A stretch of 64,000 nucleotides of DNA from the NCBI RefSeq assembly GCF_007676705.1, contig NZ_VEBF01000002.1:1674001-1738000 (forward strand). Direction: 5' to 3'. Source of the stretch: Paenibacillus xylanexedens. Its GTDB lineage: Bacteria; Bacillota; Bacilli; Paenibacillales; Paenibacillaceae. Positions within the stretch are counted from its first letter, which is position 1, and each line of letters opens with the position of its first letter. Shown in pieces: positions 1 through 10,170 of this stretch. The notes under the pieces are model-generated. The model ran no database searches and was not told the DNA's origin. It saw only the letters and a program-made list of their open reading frames with translations. Both the position numbers and the translations under genes were made by a program.

Positions 1-630
1 CTCGTGGCAGCGTTATGCATGATCGCTTTTGTAAGCATCGCCCTGTCCATCAGTGATAACCAGATTCATCGATTTGATGATACCCTAATTGGATGGATTC
101 AGGGTTTGGAATCCGCCAGTATGACGCAATTCATGCAGTTGTTCACCTGGATTGGCGGCGGGAAACCCGTGGTTATCATTACAATCATCGCCATGATTGT
201 GTTATACGTGTGCCTTCGACACAAACGCGAACTGCTTTTCCTGGCTTGCGTACTCGTCGGTTCAACCCTGTTAAATGCATTGCTCAAGCTGGTATTCCAA
301 CGTGCCAGACCTACCATTAACCGGATTATCGAAGTGAGTGGATACAGTTTCCCCAGCGGACATTCCATGGCAGCGTTCAGCCTATATGGTGGACTGGCCT
401 TTCTGATCTGGAAACATGTACCCACCGTCACCGGTCGTGTGCTGATGATCATTGCCAGTGCCGTCTTTATAGTGACCATCGGGATAAGTCGTATTTACTT
501 GGGTGTTCACTATCCAAGTGATATCGTTGGCGGATACTTCTTAAGTGGTTGCTGGCTCTCCACATGCATATGGTTTTATCAGCGTCATTTGGAGCGCATG
601 TCCCCATTGCATTCCAGAAGACTGGCATAG
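1..630 (+). CDS. PAP2-family phosphatase, 5'-truncated by the window edge
   Basis: Membrane phosphatase of the PAP2 (type 2 phosphatidic acid phosphatase) superfamily; members dephosphorylate lipid phosphates such as phosphatidate, phosphatidylglycerophosphate or undecaprenyl pyrophosphate. All three catalytic signatures are visible: KLVFQRARP (K-x6-RP) near residue 100 of the visible part, PSGH near 120, and SRIYLGVHYPSD (SR-x5-H-x3-D) near 165. Several hydrophobic membrane segments surround them. The reading frame is open to base 1, so the true start lies upstream and the N terminus is missing. A terminator follows the stop directly. The exact substrate cannot be told from sequence. Confidence 0.9.
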   Translation, partial: LVAALCMIAFVSIALSISDNQIHRFDDTLIGWIQGLESASMTQFMQLFTWIGGGKPVVIITIIAMIVLYVCLRHKRELLFLACVLVGSTLLNALLKLVFQRARPTINRIIEVSGYSFPSGHSMAAFSLYGGLAFLIWKHVPTVTGRVLMIIASAVFIVTIGISRIYLGVHYPSDIVGGYFLSGCWLSTCIWFYQRHLERMSPLHSRRLA

Positions 631-651
631 GCTAGCTATTGTACTGCACAA

Positions 652-697
652 AGAAATACCCGGCTTTCCTTAACTGAAGGATCGCCGGGTATTTCTA
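652..697 (+). terminator. Intrinsic terminator after the PAP2 gene
   Basis: Perfect 13-bp stem AGAAATACCCGGC / GCCGGGTATTTCT (652-664 and 684-696) with an inner CCTT/AAGG pairing in the loop. The A and T runs at the stem ends let it work in either direction. Confidence 0.8.
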
Positions 698-743
698 CAT
701 TCATATATCGTAGTTCTGAACTCGTTCAGGACCATATGAACCC

Positions 744-768
744 GCCTGTCCCATTTAAGGGAACAGGC
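744..768. terminator. Hairpin downstream of the beta-glucosidase gene, possible terminator
   Basis: Stem GCCTGTCCC / GGGAACAGGC with a one-base bulge, 24 bp beyond the stop of the minus-strand glucosidase gene. There is no T run on the minus side, so termination by this hairpin alone is uncertain. Confidence 0.4.
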
Positions 769-791
769 ATGTCTTGTATTTTTACGCCAAA

Positions 792-2246
<1,455 letters not shown>

Positions 2247-2284
2247 TCAACAAAGACTATGTAACCAGTGTACCATCCATACCC

Positions 2285-2308
2285 TGACACCTATTGTCAT
2301 GGTATAAT
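2285..2308 (+). promoter_or_regulatory. Extended -10 promoter with an overlapping inverted repeat (bgl / WYL regulator intergenic)
   Basis: TGGTATAAT (2300-2308) is a perfect extended -10 element (TGnTATAAT). Just upstream lies a perfect TGACA-5 bp-TGTCA inverted repeat (2285-2289/2295-2299), placed where a repressor would occlude the polymerase. The predicted transcription start falls at or next to the regulator's ATG (2315). The spot also lies upstream of the divergent beta-glucosidase gene. Confidence 0.55.
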
Positions 2309-2314
2309 CATGGC

Positions 2315-3256
2315 ATGGAAAATAACCGATTATTTCGAATGTTGCTTTTGTTATTGGAGAAAAAGAAAGCTACTGCCCCCGAACTCGCCCGTTTGTTCGA
2401 GATTTCTGTACGCACGGTATACCGTGATATCGACCGGCTGAGCGCTGCGGGTATTCCCGTCTATACCACGACCGGCAAGCATGGCGGTATTCATCTGATG
2501 GACAACTATGTCATGGACAAGTCGCTGCTGTCGGAAGAAGACCAAAATGAAATTTTGATGGGTCTCTATAGCGTCAGTGCGATTCCCCATCTGAACAGTG
2601 CCCATATGCTTCAACGGTTAACCGCCTTGTTTGATCACAAACTGGATTGGATCGAATTCAATTTCTCACCATGGGGCAGCATCCCCCTGCAAGAGAGAGA
2701 ACTGTTCAATCAGGTGAAACAGGCTATATTAACGAATCAACTGATTACGTTTCATTATGTTAATTCGGATGGTGAGAAAAGCATCCCGACTGTGGAGCCA
2801 CAAAAGCTTATATTCAAGAATAGTACGTGGTACTTCAAAGGATATATTCATGATGATCCTGATCGGAGAGAATTCGAGACATTCAAGATGAAACGGATCA
2901 CCCAGTTGACTTTTCTGACGCGAAAACATGATCATCCCGTCACTGCAGAATCAACCCATCCTGAATCAGAGGCTGCCACCGCCATGACGCCTCTGACACT
3001 CTCATTCTCTAGCACTATCGCATACCGAGTTCATGATTTTTTTGAACCGTCTCTCATTACAAATGAGCCGGATGGCAGACTGCGTGTGTCTCTCGAACTG
3101 AATGTAGGGGAATGGCTATACTCCTTTCTGCTATCGTTTGGTTCCGAGTTGACCGTAATCGAGCCCGCTCATGTTGGACAAGAGTTGCTCAGGCGCCACA
3201 TCAAAGCCGTTGAACATTTGCAGAACGTCATGAACAAACAACCCGACAATGAATGA
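2315..3256 (+). CDS. YafY-type HTH-WYL transcriptional regulator
   Basis: DNA-binding regulator with an N-terminal HTH_11 winged helix (about residues 8-55, including ISVRTVYRDIDRL), a central WYL domain (TWYFKGY region) and a C-terminal WCX-like extension. WYL domains are thought to bind ligands or nucleic acid. Translation could begin at TTG 2294, but ATG 2315 gives the usual family N terminus (MENNRLFRML). No Shine-Dalgarno precedes ATG 2315 and a consensus -10 ends 7 bp before it, so the mRNA may be leaderless. Divergent to the GH1 gene, which is its most likely target; it may also repress itself. Confidence 0.85.
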   Translation: MENNRLFRMLLLLLEKKKATAPELARLFEISVRTVYRDIDRLSAAGIPVYTTTGKHGGIHLMDNYVMDKSLLSEEDQNEILMGLYSVSAIPHLNSAHMLQRLTALFDHKLDWIEFNFSPWGSIPLQERELFNQVKQAILTNQLITFHYVNSDGEKSIPTVEPQKLIFKNSTWYFKGYIHDDPDRREFETFKMKRITQLTFLTRKHDHPVTAESTHPESEAATAMTPLTLSFSSTIAYRVHDFFEPSLITNEPDGRLRVSLELNVGEWLYSFLLSFGSELTVIEPAHVGQELLRRHIKAVEHLQNVMNKQPDNE

Positions 3257-3328
3257 TATAATATAGGCCTATACAACTTTTGATATCAGGTGACTCTCAA
3301 TCTACATCTGACCGAAGGAGGTTTATCC

Positions 3329-4144
3329 ATGCAAGACATCAGACGCAACAATGTGGAACGTTTCAAAGGTTTCGGTACGTTATACGATCAGAATCGACCC
3401 GCCGCTCCCACTGAAGTGGTGGATATTCTAACGACATATCTTGGCAGAACACCACGTATGGTCGCAGATGTTGGCTGTGGCACCGGCTTATCCTCGTGGA
3501 TTTGGCTTAATAAGGCAGAACGCATTATTGGCTTCGAACCCAGCGATGACATGAGGTCTGTAGCGGAGTCCAAGTGGGAATCTGCGGGCAAGCCGGATAA
3601 CCTCCGGTTTGTGTCCGGCTTGTCTCATGACCTCGGGCTTCCGGATGGCAGTGTCGATGTGTTGACCTGCTCCCAATCGTTTCACTGGATGGAACCCCAA
3701 CCCACACTGCGCGAGTTCGCCCGTGTGTTGCGACCAGGAGGCATCTTCGCCGCTTATGACTGTGACTGGCCTCCAATGCTGAATTGGCAGCTTGAACAAG
3801 CCTACCAACAATTAGTCTCTATAGCAGATGACCGTGCTTCACAACTTTCTAGCCAAGAGAACCAGGCACATAAATGGAGCAAGGATGGACATCTGCAGCA
3901 GATTCAGCAATCTGGCTTGTTCCGCTATGTTCGGGAAATTGTGTTTCATCACCACGAGACATTCACGGCCGATCGTTACGTCAATCTGGCCTTGAGTCAA
4001 GGCGGGCTGCAAACGGCATTGAAGCTCGGAGCTGACGATCTATTAACAGCTGCCGACGAGTTCAGAGCGCTGGCTAATCGTGTATTTGACGGAGAATCCA
4101 GAACAGTACTCTTTTCTTATCGAATGCGCCTAGGCATTGTCTGA
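3329..4144 (+). CDS. Class I SAM-dependent methyltransferase
   Basis: Predicted cytoplasmic methyltransferase of about 271 aa. The SAM-binding motif I is VADVGCGTGLSS near residue 50, followed by an acidic motif II region (GFEPSDDM) and the post-motif DVLTCSQSFHWMEP, typical of the Methyltransf_11/UbiE-like group (family resembles yeast TMT1/Yhr209w-like proteins). The start is chosen at ATG 3329 because GAAGGAGG lies 7 bp upstream; a longer frame from 3290 has no RBS. It follows the WYL regulator on the same strand by about 70 bp and could share its transcript. The substrate is unknown. Confidence 0.85.
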   Translation: MQDIRRNNVERFKGFGTLYDQNRPAAPTEVVDILTTYLGRTPRMVADVGCGTGLSSWIWLNKAERIIGFEPSDDMRSVAESKWESAGKPDNLRFVSGLSHDLGLPDGSVDVLTCSQSFHWMEPQPTLREFARVLRPGGIFAAYDCDWPPMLNWQLEQAYQQLVSIADDRASQLSSQENQAHKWSKDGHLQQIQQSGLFRYVREIVFHHHETFTADRYVNLALSQGGLQTALKLGADDLLTAADEFRALANRVFDGESRTVLFSYRMRLGIV

Positions 4145-4162
4145 TTGCTTGCTAACGCCCCC

Positions 4163-4196
4163 AAGAAGCCGACTCCTCCAGGAATCGGCTTCTTTA
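4163..4196 (+). terminator. Intrinsic terminator after the methyltransferase gene
   Basis: Perfect 10-bp stem AAGAAGCCGA / TCGGCTTCTT (4163-4172/4185-4194) followed by a short T stretch. Confidence 0.75.
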
Positions 4197-4277
4197 GAGT
4201 TAACTTCCTCAAAATACAAGGCTTTCGGGTTCACAGGTTCAAGGCTTCATTTCTACTGGAATTCCACTAATTGCGGT

Positions 4278-5270
4278 CTAGTTGTTTAAGTAATCATCAT
4301 CTGGCTGATGAGTAGGTCTTTTAAAATAAGAGTATATTTGTACGAATACTACAGCAAATCCTACAATCAGTAGTCCCAACACTTCAACAACCGAAAAATT
4401 ACGATGTAAAATGAGAATATCCAATGCAGCTACCTCCAATAGCATCAAATTGTTGATTAGACTGTTTTCATAGGCTCGCAAGTGCTTTTGACTCCAAGTC
4501 CATAAGGAGAATGCAAATGAACCATTAATGATCCCTAACCAAAGTATGATCCCGACAAGTGGCCAAGAGAAGCTTGGTAAACCTTCAAAAATCAGACCGA
4601 TTGCTAACATCCCAAAGGCACCAATCGCCATGGGCATGAGAACTAAATCACCTGGACTTGCTTTTCCGTTTTTAAGTAAGTGCCTTGTTAGTCCCAGATG
4701 GATAGCATATCCAGCACAAGAAGCGAGTATTAGAACAATTCCAGTAAAATGGCTTCCCCCAAAATCCCAAGGAAAATAGAAAATGATAACACCAGCCATT
4801 GCTGCCAATATCCCTAAAAATGATGAGCGACAACGTAACTCTCTGAGCCAACAAACGTCTAGTACAATTAAAGCTGCAGTGTTACCAACGGAGAGCATCA
4901 TGCTCGTTTGTGTTGGTGTAATTAGTATCTGTCCTGCGTACTGCAGTCCCTGTGCCATTAGATACCCAGTTACTCCTAGAACAATTATATAATATGGTCG
5001 TAATTGGATACGTACTCTTTCCTTCTGAACATGCTTGTTTGGTGCTATACTATTTCGATTTACCAGAATCAACCGAACGAGCACCAATGTTACTGCTGAA
5101 ACGCTGTATCGTAATCCAGCTAGTGTAAAAGGTCCAATATGATGTTGAAATGCAATCTTGTTTAGGATGTAAGAAGTCGACCACAGCAAGGTGACTAATA
5201 CGGCTGCACCAATGGCGAGGAAATAATGATCTTTGACTTTACCAAAATGACTTACTCTATCCTTAGTCAA
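4278..5270 (-). CDS. EamA/DMT-family transporter
   Basis: Integral membrane protein with about ten hydrophobic segments in two repeated EamA halves, typical of drug/metabolite exporters (LLWSTSYILNKIAF opens the first half). The start chosen is TTG at 5268-5270: GAGGTGAT, a perfect match to the 16S anti-SD, sits 4 bp before it. This start overlaps the end of the upstream RdgB-like gene (stop 5263-5265), indicating translational coupling. The C-terminal tail after the last helix is short and polar. Substrate unknown; the partner gene suggests a nucleotide or base-analogue link, which is only inference. The region is more A+T-rich than its surroundings. Confidence 0.85.
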   Translation of the reverse strand: MTKDRVSHFGKVKDHYFLAIGAAVLVTLLWSTSYILNKIAFQHHIGPFTLAGLRYSVSAVTLVLVRLILVNRNSIAPNKHVQKERVRIQLRPYYIIVLGVTGYLMAQGLQYAGQILITPTQTSMMLSVGNTAALIVLDVCWLRELRCRSSFLGILAAMAGVIIFYFPWDFGGSHFTGIVLILASCAGYAIHLGLTRHLLKNGKASPGDLVLMPMAIGAFGMLAIGLIFEGLPSFSWPLVGIILWLGIINGSFAFSLWTWSQKHLRAYENSLINNLMLLEVAALDILILHRNFSVVEVLGLLIVGFAVVFVQIYSYFKRPTHQPDDDYLNN

Positions 5271-5868
5271 GAGAATCACCTCTTGCTTCGTGAGCAATGA
5301 TCCATTCTTTAATACGCTCCGTTGCCATTGCTAAAGCCTGCGAATGATGATCATTGACTTCAACTCCATTTTCAGCGATGGTTAGCCCGTTGGGTAACTC
5401 AAAGATGCGAGAATACCCGCTCGCTAGTTTACCACGTTGACTGAACGCAATTCTTCCTTCTAACTCTCCATATGTAAAAGAACTACTACCATCCGGAAAA
5501 CGGATTGCGATTACACTTTTAAATCGTGCTGCACGAAGTAAAGGGTTGGTTACATGTTTTAACTCCTCAAGCAATTTTAAACTTCGATCATCATCCGTAC
5601 CTGGAGCCCACCGGGCAGTACGAACACCTGGGTCTCCGTCTAAAACATGTACACATAATCCTGAGTCTTCCGCAACGATTATCCTATTTAATGCTATCTG
5701 AACTGCGTTGGCTTTTAAAAGTGCATTTTCCTCAAAGGTATTTCCATTCTCATCAACTTCGTCCACTTCACCTGCAAACAACGCCCTTATTGGAATCGGT
5801 AATTTCAATAGTCCTTCCTTTATCCATTGAGTTTTTCTTGGATTCCAAGTGGCAAAAATAATTTCCAT
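5263..5868 (-). CDS. RdgB/HAM1-like non-canonical purine NTP pyrophosphatase, divergent
   Basis: Resembles the ITPase family that hydrolyses dITP/XTP to monophosphates to keep deaminated purines out of DNA. The N-terminal FATWNPRKTQWIKEGL matches the T-x-N-x-x-K phosphate-binding motif, and VAEDSGLCVHVLDGDPGV matches the family core AEDSGL-x-V-x-x-L-x-G-x-PGV. The later GFGYDP loop that normally grips the base is altered to ASGYSRIF, and SARYAG is TARWAP. It may therefore be a specialised paralogue with a different substrate. Length (201 aa) is normal. RBS GGGAGGCTCATATT before ATG. First gene of a two-gene operon with the EamA transporter; divergent from the SgrR-like regulator. Confidence 0.75.
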   Translation of the reverse strand: MEIIFATWNPRKTQWIKEGLLKLPIPIRALFAGEVDEVDENGNTFEENALLKANAVQIALNRIIVAEDSGLCVHVLDGDPGVRTARWAPGTDDDRSLKLLEELKHVTNPLLRAARFKSVIAIRFPDGSSSFTYGELEGRIAFSQRGKLASGYSRIFELPNGLTIAENGVEVNDHHSQALAMATERIKEWIIAHEARGDSLD

Positions 5869-5920
5869 AATATGAGCCTCCCATCCAGCTAAGTTTATGG
5901 TTCGTATGCTATGATTGTAG

Positions 5921-5950
5921 TTGAAAAAAGGGATATAAAAAGAGTATACT
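5921..5950 (+). promoter_or_regulatory. Predicted sigma-A promoter of the SgrR-like gene
   Basis: TTGAAA (5921-5926), an 18-bp spacer, then TATACT (5945-5950); transcription start expected near 5957, giving a leader of about 35 nt. Confidence 0.55.
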
Positions 5951-5991
5951 TTTCGATTTAAAACTTCCCCTTTTATTTGGAGGTGAATCTT

Positions 5992-7845
5992 CTGCAGTTA
6001 TCGGAGCATTTCTTCAATCTCAAAAAATTATTTGGCAAGCTAGAACCACAGATTTCACAGAAGACGACTTTACAAGAGCTGGGCACAGTATGGAACTGTA
6101 CACCACGTAATGTAAAGTGGATCGTACGTCGTTTGTCTACGATTGGGTGGATCGCTTGGTCCCCAGGGCGCGGAAGAGGTAATCGTTCAACACTGACGAT
6201 ATTAACTTCTGAAGCGGAGGTAGTGCTTACACTCGCCCAGGAAGCAACGAGTAAAGGAAGGTTTCATGATGGAATAAGATTACTTGAAGAGCATGACGCG
6301 GATGATATAACACGTGGTCGTTTTGTACATTGGCTAGAGGGACAGTATGGTTACCGAGTCGATAAGACTGAGAATTATCAACTAGACACCCTGCGTCTGC
6401 CCTTTTACCGAAGTATGCCTAATCTAGATCCTATATTTACCCTTCGACGCACAGAGTGGCATATGGCTAGGCAACTCTTTGATACGCTTCTTACTATGAG
6501 TGATGACAACAACGAAATCATTCCTCATGTGGCTTATTACTGGGAAACGGATAACATGGAAACCACATGGACTTTTTACATACGAAAAGGGATACTCTTT
6601 CACGATAATTCCGAATTGCATGCGAAGGATGTTGTCTATACCCTTAAGCGTTTAACATCTACTGATTTTGGACGAACGGAATGGACTGAGCTTCCATTGG
6701 ATCGTATTCGAGCATTAGGCCCTTACTGTGTAGAGATTAAGCTTAAACGACCTTATCATCTTCTTCCCCAACTGTTTGCTTCTCCGCGTGCTTCAATCCT
6801 TCCCCTTTCTTCCTCAAAACTATCGCCTGGGGAATTTGCACGTTTTCCTATTGGAAGTGGCCCGTTCCGGGTGATTGAGAACGATAACTTCCAGATTATC
6901 CTTGAGGCCTTCCCTGCTTATTTTTCGGGACGAGCTCAGCTCGACCGAGTGGAACTGTGGATCATACCGGAAACTCGTTATCGTCCATTGCCGATAAAGG
7001 AAATGGCAGGGGATACGCTCCCTTATATTCATCCTTTTCAACTTCACACACGAAACAATCGTCCACCTGACATTGAAAAAGTTGAAGCGGGATGCACGTA
7101 TATGACATTTCAGTTGAACAAGCCAGGACCTCTCAAATCTAGCGATTTTCGTCGCTGGCTTTGTCTTGCAGCTAATCCGCAACGCATGAATGCTGGTCTC
7201 AACGATCATACCTATAGTGCAGCGTACAGTTTTCTCCCAGAATGGAGCCTAATAGCGGACCGAATGCTAGAGCATGAATGTATGAATGATGATCATAGCT
7301 ACTTGAAAACAGAACCTACTTTTCTAGTGCCACCTCCCTTTCAACCAGAACAATCACTATCGCTTCTGACCTATCATATCTTGGGGGATTCCTTGGAGCG
7401 TAATGCTCGCTGGTTTAGCGAACAATGCGCTGAATATGGAATAAAAATCAACGTAGAGGTTCGAGATTATGAAGAGTTTATACGGCCAGAGATAATCGAT
7501 GCCGCAGACCTTGTATTAGCTAACGCTGTTGTTGATGATAATTCAGTTATTTCTTTCTTACGTCTTATGTTTGATGATCGTCACGTCGTACGTAGGCACC
7601 TATCCCCTGAGATTTATGAGCATCTACACATTAGATTACGTATGATCGAAAGCGAGCCCGATGTGAACAAACGGATCCAAAAGACCCAGGAAACGGAACA
7701 ATGGCTCAGAAATACACGGGCTGTATTCTTTTTGTACCACCTAAACCAGACCACATACTACGACAATCGACTAATAGGAATGCAAACAAACGCTTATGGT
7801 TGGGCGGATTTTTATAGACTTGCCTTACGACCGTACTTAATTTGA
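5992..7845 (+). CDS. SgrR-type regulator: HTH fused to a solute-binding-protein domain
   Basis: About 617 aa. An N-terminal winged HTH of the SgrR_N type (ELGTVWNCTPRNVKWIVRRL, about residues 27-46) is fused to an ABC-transporter family 5 solute-binding domain (PFYRSMPNLDP onward, including VVYTLKRLTS), without a signal peptide, so it acts in the cytoplasm as a ligand sensor. SgrR in E. coli controls a sugar-phosphate-stress sRNA; in Firmicutes such proteins usually regulate a neighbouring transporter. The RBS GGAGGTGA (5979-5986) is placed ideally for CTG 5992 as start (6-8 bp), giving MQLSEHFFNLKKLFG, the usual family N terminus; the upstream TTG 5977 and GTG 5983 overlap the RBS itself. 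Likely regulates the divergent RdgB-like/EamA pair. Confidence 0.82.
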   Translation: MQLSEHFFNLKKLFGKLEPQISQKTTLQELGTVWNCTPRNVKWIVRRLSTIGWIAWSPGRGRGNRSTLTILTSEAEVVLTLAQEATSKGRFHDGIRLLEEHDADDITRGRFVHWLEGQYGYRVDKTENYQLDTLRLPFYRSMPNLDPIFTLRRTEWHMARQLFDTLLTMSDDNNEIIPHVAYYWETDNMETTWTFYIRKGILFHDNSELHAKDVVYTLKRLTSTDFGRTEWTELPLDRIRALGPYCVEIKLKRPYHLLPQLFASPRASILPLSSSKLSPGEFARFPIGSGPFRVIENDNFQIILEAFPAYFSGRAQLDRVELWIIPETRYRPLPIKEMAGDTLPYIHPFQLHTRNNRPPDIEKVEAGCTYMTFQLNKPGPLKSSDFRRWLCLAANPQRMNAGLNDHTYSAAYSFLPEWSLIADRMLEHECMNDDHSYLKTEPTFLVPPPFQPEQSLSLLTYHILGDSLERNARWFSEQCAEYGIKINVEVRDYEEFIRPEIIDAADLVLANAVVDDNSVISFLRLMFDDRHVVRRHLSPEIYEHLHIRLRMIESEPDVNKRIQKTQETEQWLRNTRAVFFLYHLNQTTYYDNRLIGMQTNAYGWADFYRLALRPYLI

Positions 7846-7884
7846 ACAAGTTCTCATCACAGTCGTGATAGAAGCATGTTCAAA
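7841..7884. other. Hairpin spanning the stop codon of the SgrR-like gene
   Basis: TTTGAACA / TGTTCAAA outer arms (7841-7848/7877-7884) with an inner ATCAC/GTGAT stem (about 7856-7869). No T run follows, so it could protect a 3' end or be a weak terminator. Confidence 0.4.
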
Positions 7885-8792
7885 TAGCTTAACGAAAGGT
7901 GGTCGGAAATGTACTGTTCTAATCTTAATCGGTACCAGTCCTTATACTTGACTCGACTCGGGAAAAACTTCTACCGAAAAACCAAAAAAGTCGCTATTTT
8001 AGCGACTTTAAGAGGTACTATGTTTTCTGGGCCCATGATATCAATAATGACAACCATAAACTATGCAAATCCATTAAACAATTGCTTAATCCAATTGGGT
8101 TCGTTATGACTGCATGTAGTCAAGCAGACTCTGCTTCACAAAAAAGAGGGTAGCCAATACGATTGCCGAAATAGCACCAACATTTCCCGCTTTGAATTGG
8201 ACTTCTGATTATATAGGTTCTTATCCTCGTTTTCTTTCCTGCTTTTCGACAATATTTCATCTTTGTTGATGTGAAATTCCTCCCAACGAATTGCCAAGTT
8301 TTCTTGTCAATGATCTTGTCAGTATTGGTGTGTAATACGGCACCCCAAAGAAAAGAAGGTTACAAATCTAGCTAAGTAATATTGCGAGTCAATGTTCAGT
8401 TGAGCTTAAAAATAACTGTGTAGGCTTTGATAAATTTCAATACTTCAAGGTCTTTTTGTTTGACTAAAGATAAAATGATCATCAGTATCCCAAACGTGCA
8501 GATGATCAGCACGTATCCACGCAGCCACAACACGCCCTTAATCAGTCTAAGGCAAAACCAAGATCGATTACTTCGACAATGACGAAGTTGCATTTCTACA
8601 AAAAGCATTACCGAATCAGAAGAAGGCTACAACATTGCCTGTGAGTTAATAAAGTTATAACGCCACCCTTCCGGCAAAATCAACCGAAACAGTTTCCGTT
8701 TCCCAGATAATTGTTTTACAATAAGAAAGTATGTGTAAGAGCATTTTATCGAAATGCTGAAACATGAGCTGAATATGAAAGGATGCAAATAA
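7846..8792. other. About 0.95 kb with no supported gene
   Basis: A+T-rich stretch with only short frames in both directions lacking convincing RBS or family features. A 70-codon minus-strand frame (8396-8608) carries one hydrophobic segment and could be a remnant of a membrane protein, but I recognise nothing. It holds the two hairpins above and the fabV upstream region. It looks like decayed or acquired DNA at the edge of the A+T-rich block. Confidence 0.5.
7985..8010. terminator. Bidirectional terminator-like hairpin
   Basis: AAAGTCGCTA / TAGCGACTTT (7987-7996/8000-8009) with flanking A and T runs, about 140 bp beyond the SgrR-like stop; a plausible terminator for that gene. Confidence 0.55.
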
Positions 8793-9986
8793 ATGATTAT
8801 TAAACCAAGAACACGTGGTTTTATTTGTACCACTTCCCACCCTGTAGGTTGCGCTGCGCAAGTGCAGGAACAGATTGATTATGTAAAATCCCAGCCGGAG
8901 CTGAAAGGCCCCCGTAATGTGCTCGTCATCGGTGCTTCCACCGGATACGGACTGGCGTCACGCGTTGTTTCTGCTTTTGGAGCAGGAGCGAATACGGTCG
9001 GCATTTATCGTCCAAGCAGTTCCACAGAGAAACGTACGGCTTCTGCAGGCTGGTACAACTCCGCTGCATTTGAAAAAGCCGCTGAAGAAGCAGGTCTGAA
9101 ATCGTACAGCATTACAGGTGATGCATTCGCAAACGAAACAAGAGACAAAGCCGTTGAACTGATTCGCAGTGAACTCGGTCAGGTGGATCTGGTCGTATAC
9201 AGCGTAGCCTCGGCACGCCGTACCGATCCGAACACGGGTGAAGTATTCAACTCTGTGCTGAAGCCAATCGGACAATCCTATACGAACAAAACGGTAAACT
9301 TCCACACAGGCGAAATCAGCTCCGTTACTCTGGAACCGGCAAACGAAGAAGAAATTCGTCAGACGGTAACCGTAATGGGTGGAGACGATTGGGAACTATG
9401 GATGGATGCCCTGCAACAAGGCGGCGTGCTTGCTGATGATGCAACAACGATCGCTTTCTCCTACATCGGTCCTGAACTTACCCATGCCATCTATCGTGAT
9501 GGTTCCATCGGTCAGGCCAAGAATCATCTGGAAGCGACTGCACACAAGCTGAATGATCGTCTGAGTGCAAAAGGTGGACGTGCATACGTAACTGTAGCCA
9601 AAGCGCTGGTGACTCAATCCAGCTCCGCGATTCCAGTTGTACCGCTGTACATCTCAGCATTGTACAAAGTCATGAAAGAAAAAGGCTTGCACGAAGGCTG
9701 CATTGAGCAATTGCAACGTCTGTTCGCTGATCGCCTGTATGCGGGGGGAGAAGTTCCAACCGATGCAGAAGGTCGCATTCGCATTGACGATTGGGAGATG
9801 AGAGCTGACGTTCAGGAAGAAGTGGCGAAGCTCTGGAATGAATTGACCACAGAAAACATCTACGATCTGTCCGATCTTGAAGGTTACCGGCGCGAATTCT
9901 TCCAGCTGTTTGGTTTTGAAACCGATGGTGTGGATTATGAAGCAGACGTTGATCCGAACGTTGAAGTGCCCCATCTGGTGAATTAG
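8793..9986 (+). CDS. fabV: FabV-type enoyl-[acyl-carrier-protein] / trans-2-enoyl-CoA reductase (NADH)
   Basis: Catalyses the last step of fatty-acid elongation, reducing trans-2-enoyl-ACP (or enoyl-CoA) with NADH; FabV enzymes are known for intrinsic triclosan tolerance. The N terminus MIIKPRTRGFICTTSHPVGC is family-typical, the nucleotide-binding motif GASTGYGLASR is near residue 50, and the catalytic Y-x8-K pair is Tyr234...Lys243. Length 397 aa matches FabV (about 400). RBS AAAGGATG precedes the ATG by 7 bp. It stands alone, with a terminator behind it, outside any fatty-acid cluster. Whether it is the only enoyl reductase of the cell cannot be seen here. Confidence 0.95.
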   Translation: MIIKPRTRGFICTTSHPVGCAAQVQEQIDYVKSQPELKGPRNVLVIGASTGYGLASRVVSAFGAGANTVGIYRPSSSTEKRTASAGWYNSAAFEKAAEEAGLKSYSITGDAFANETRDKAVELIRSELGQVDLVVYSVASARRTDPNTGEVFNSVLKPIGQSYTNKTVNFHTGEISSVTLEPANEEEIRQTVTVMGGDDWELWMDALQQGGVLADDATTIAFSYIGPELTHAIYRDGSIGQAKNHLEATAHKLNDRLSAKGGRAYVTVAKALVTQSSSAIPVVPLYISALYKVMKEKGLHEGCIEQLQRLFADRLYAGGEVPTDAEGRIRIDDWEMRADVQEEVAKLWNELTTENIYDLSDLEGYRREFFQLFGFETDGVDYEADVDPNVEVPHLVN

Positions 9987-10068
9987 AGAATTCTTGTGCG
10001 GTCATGAGCTTAGGCTCTCTTTAGCACTGCGGATGTATTGCTAAAGATATGATTTTAAAATCATTGAA

Positions 10069-10099
10069 GGAGGAGCCGTCTGGCTCCCCCTTTTTTTTT
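10069..10099 (+). terminator. Intrinsic terminator after fabV
   Basis: GGAGGAGCC-gtct-GGCTCCCCC stem (one mismatch) followed by nine T residues. Confidence 0.9.
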
Positions 10100-10170
10100 G
10101 CCCTTCTTAGATCCTTTTATCCATTATAATTCCAATTCCCATGCCCTTACTGTCCTCGCATATTCCCTAA

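Noticed and set aside
98..320. Many additional frames of 60-340 codons across known genes on the opposite strand or other phases (for example 38761-39783 and 58579-59763)
   Set aside because: They are antisense or out-of-phase shadows of well-supported genes, without RBS or family features.
7909..8109. 66-codon plus-strand frame after the SgrR-like gene
   Set aside because: It has AAAGGTGG upstream, but the frame runs through a terminator-like hairpin and has no recognisable protein features.
8396..8608. 70-codon minus-strand frame with one hydrophobic stretch
   Set aside because: No RBS, no recognised family; at best a remnant of a lost gene.
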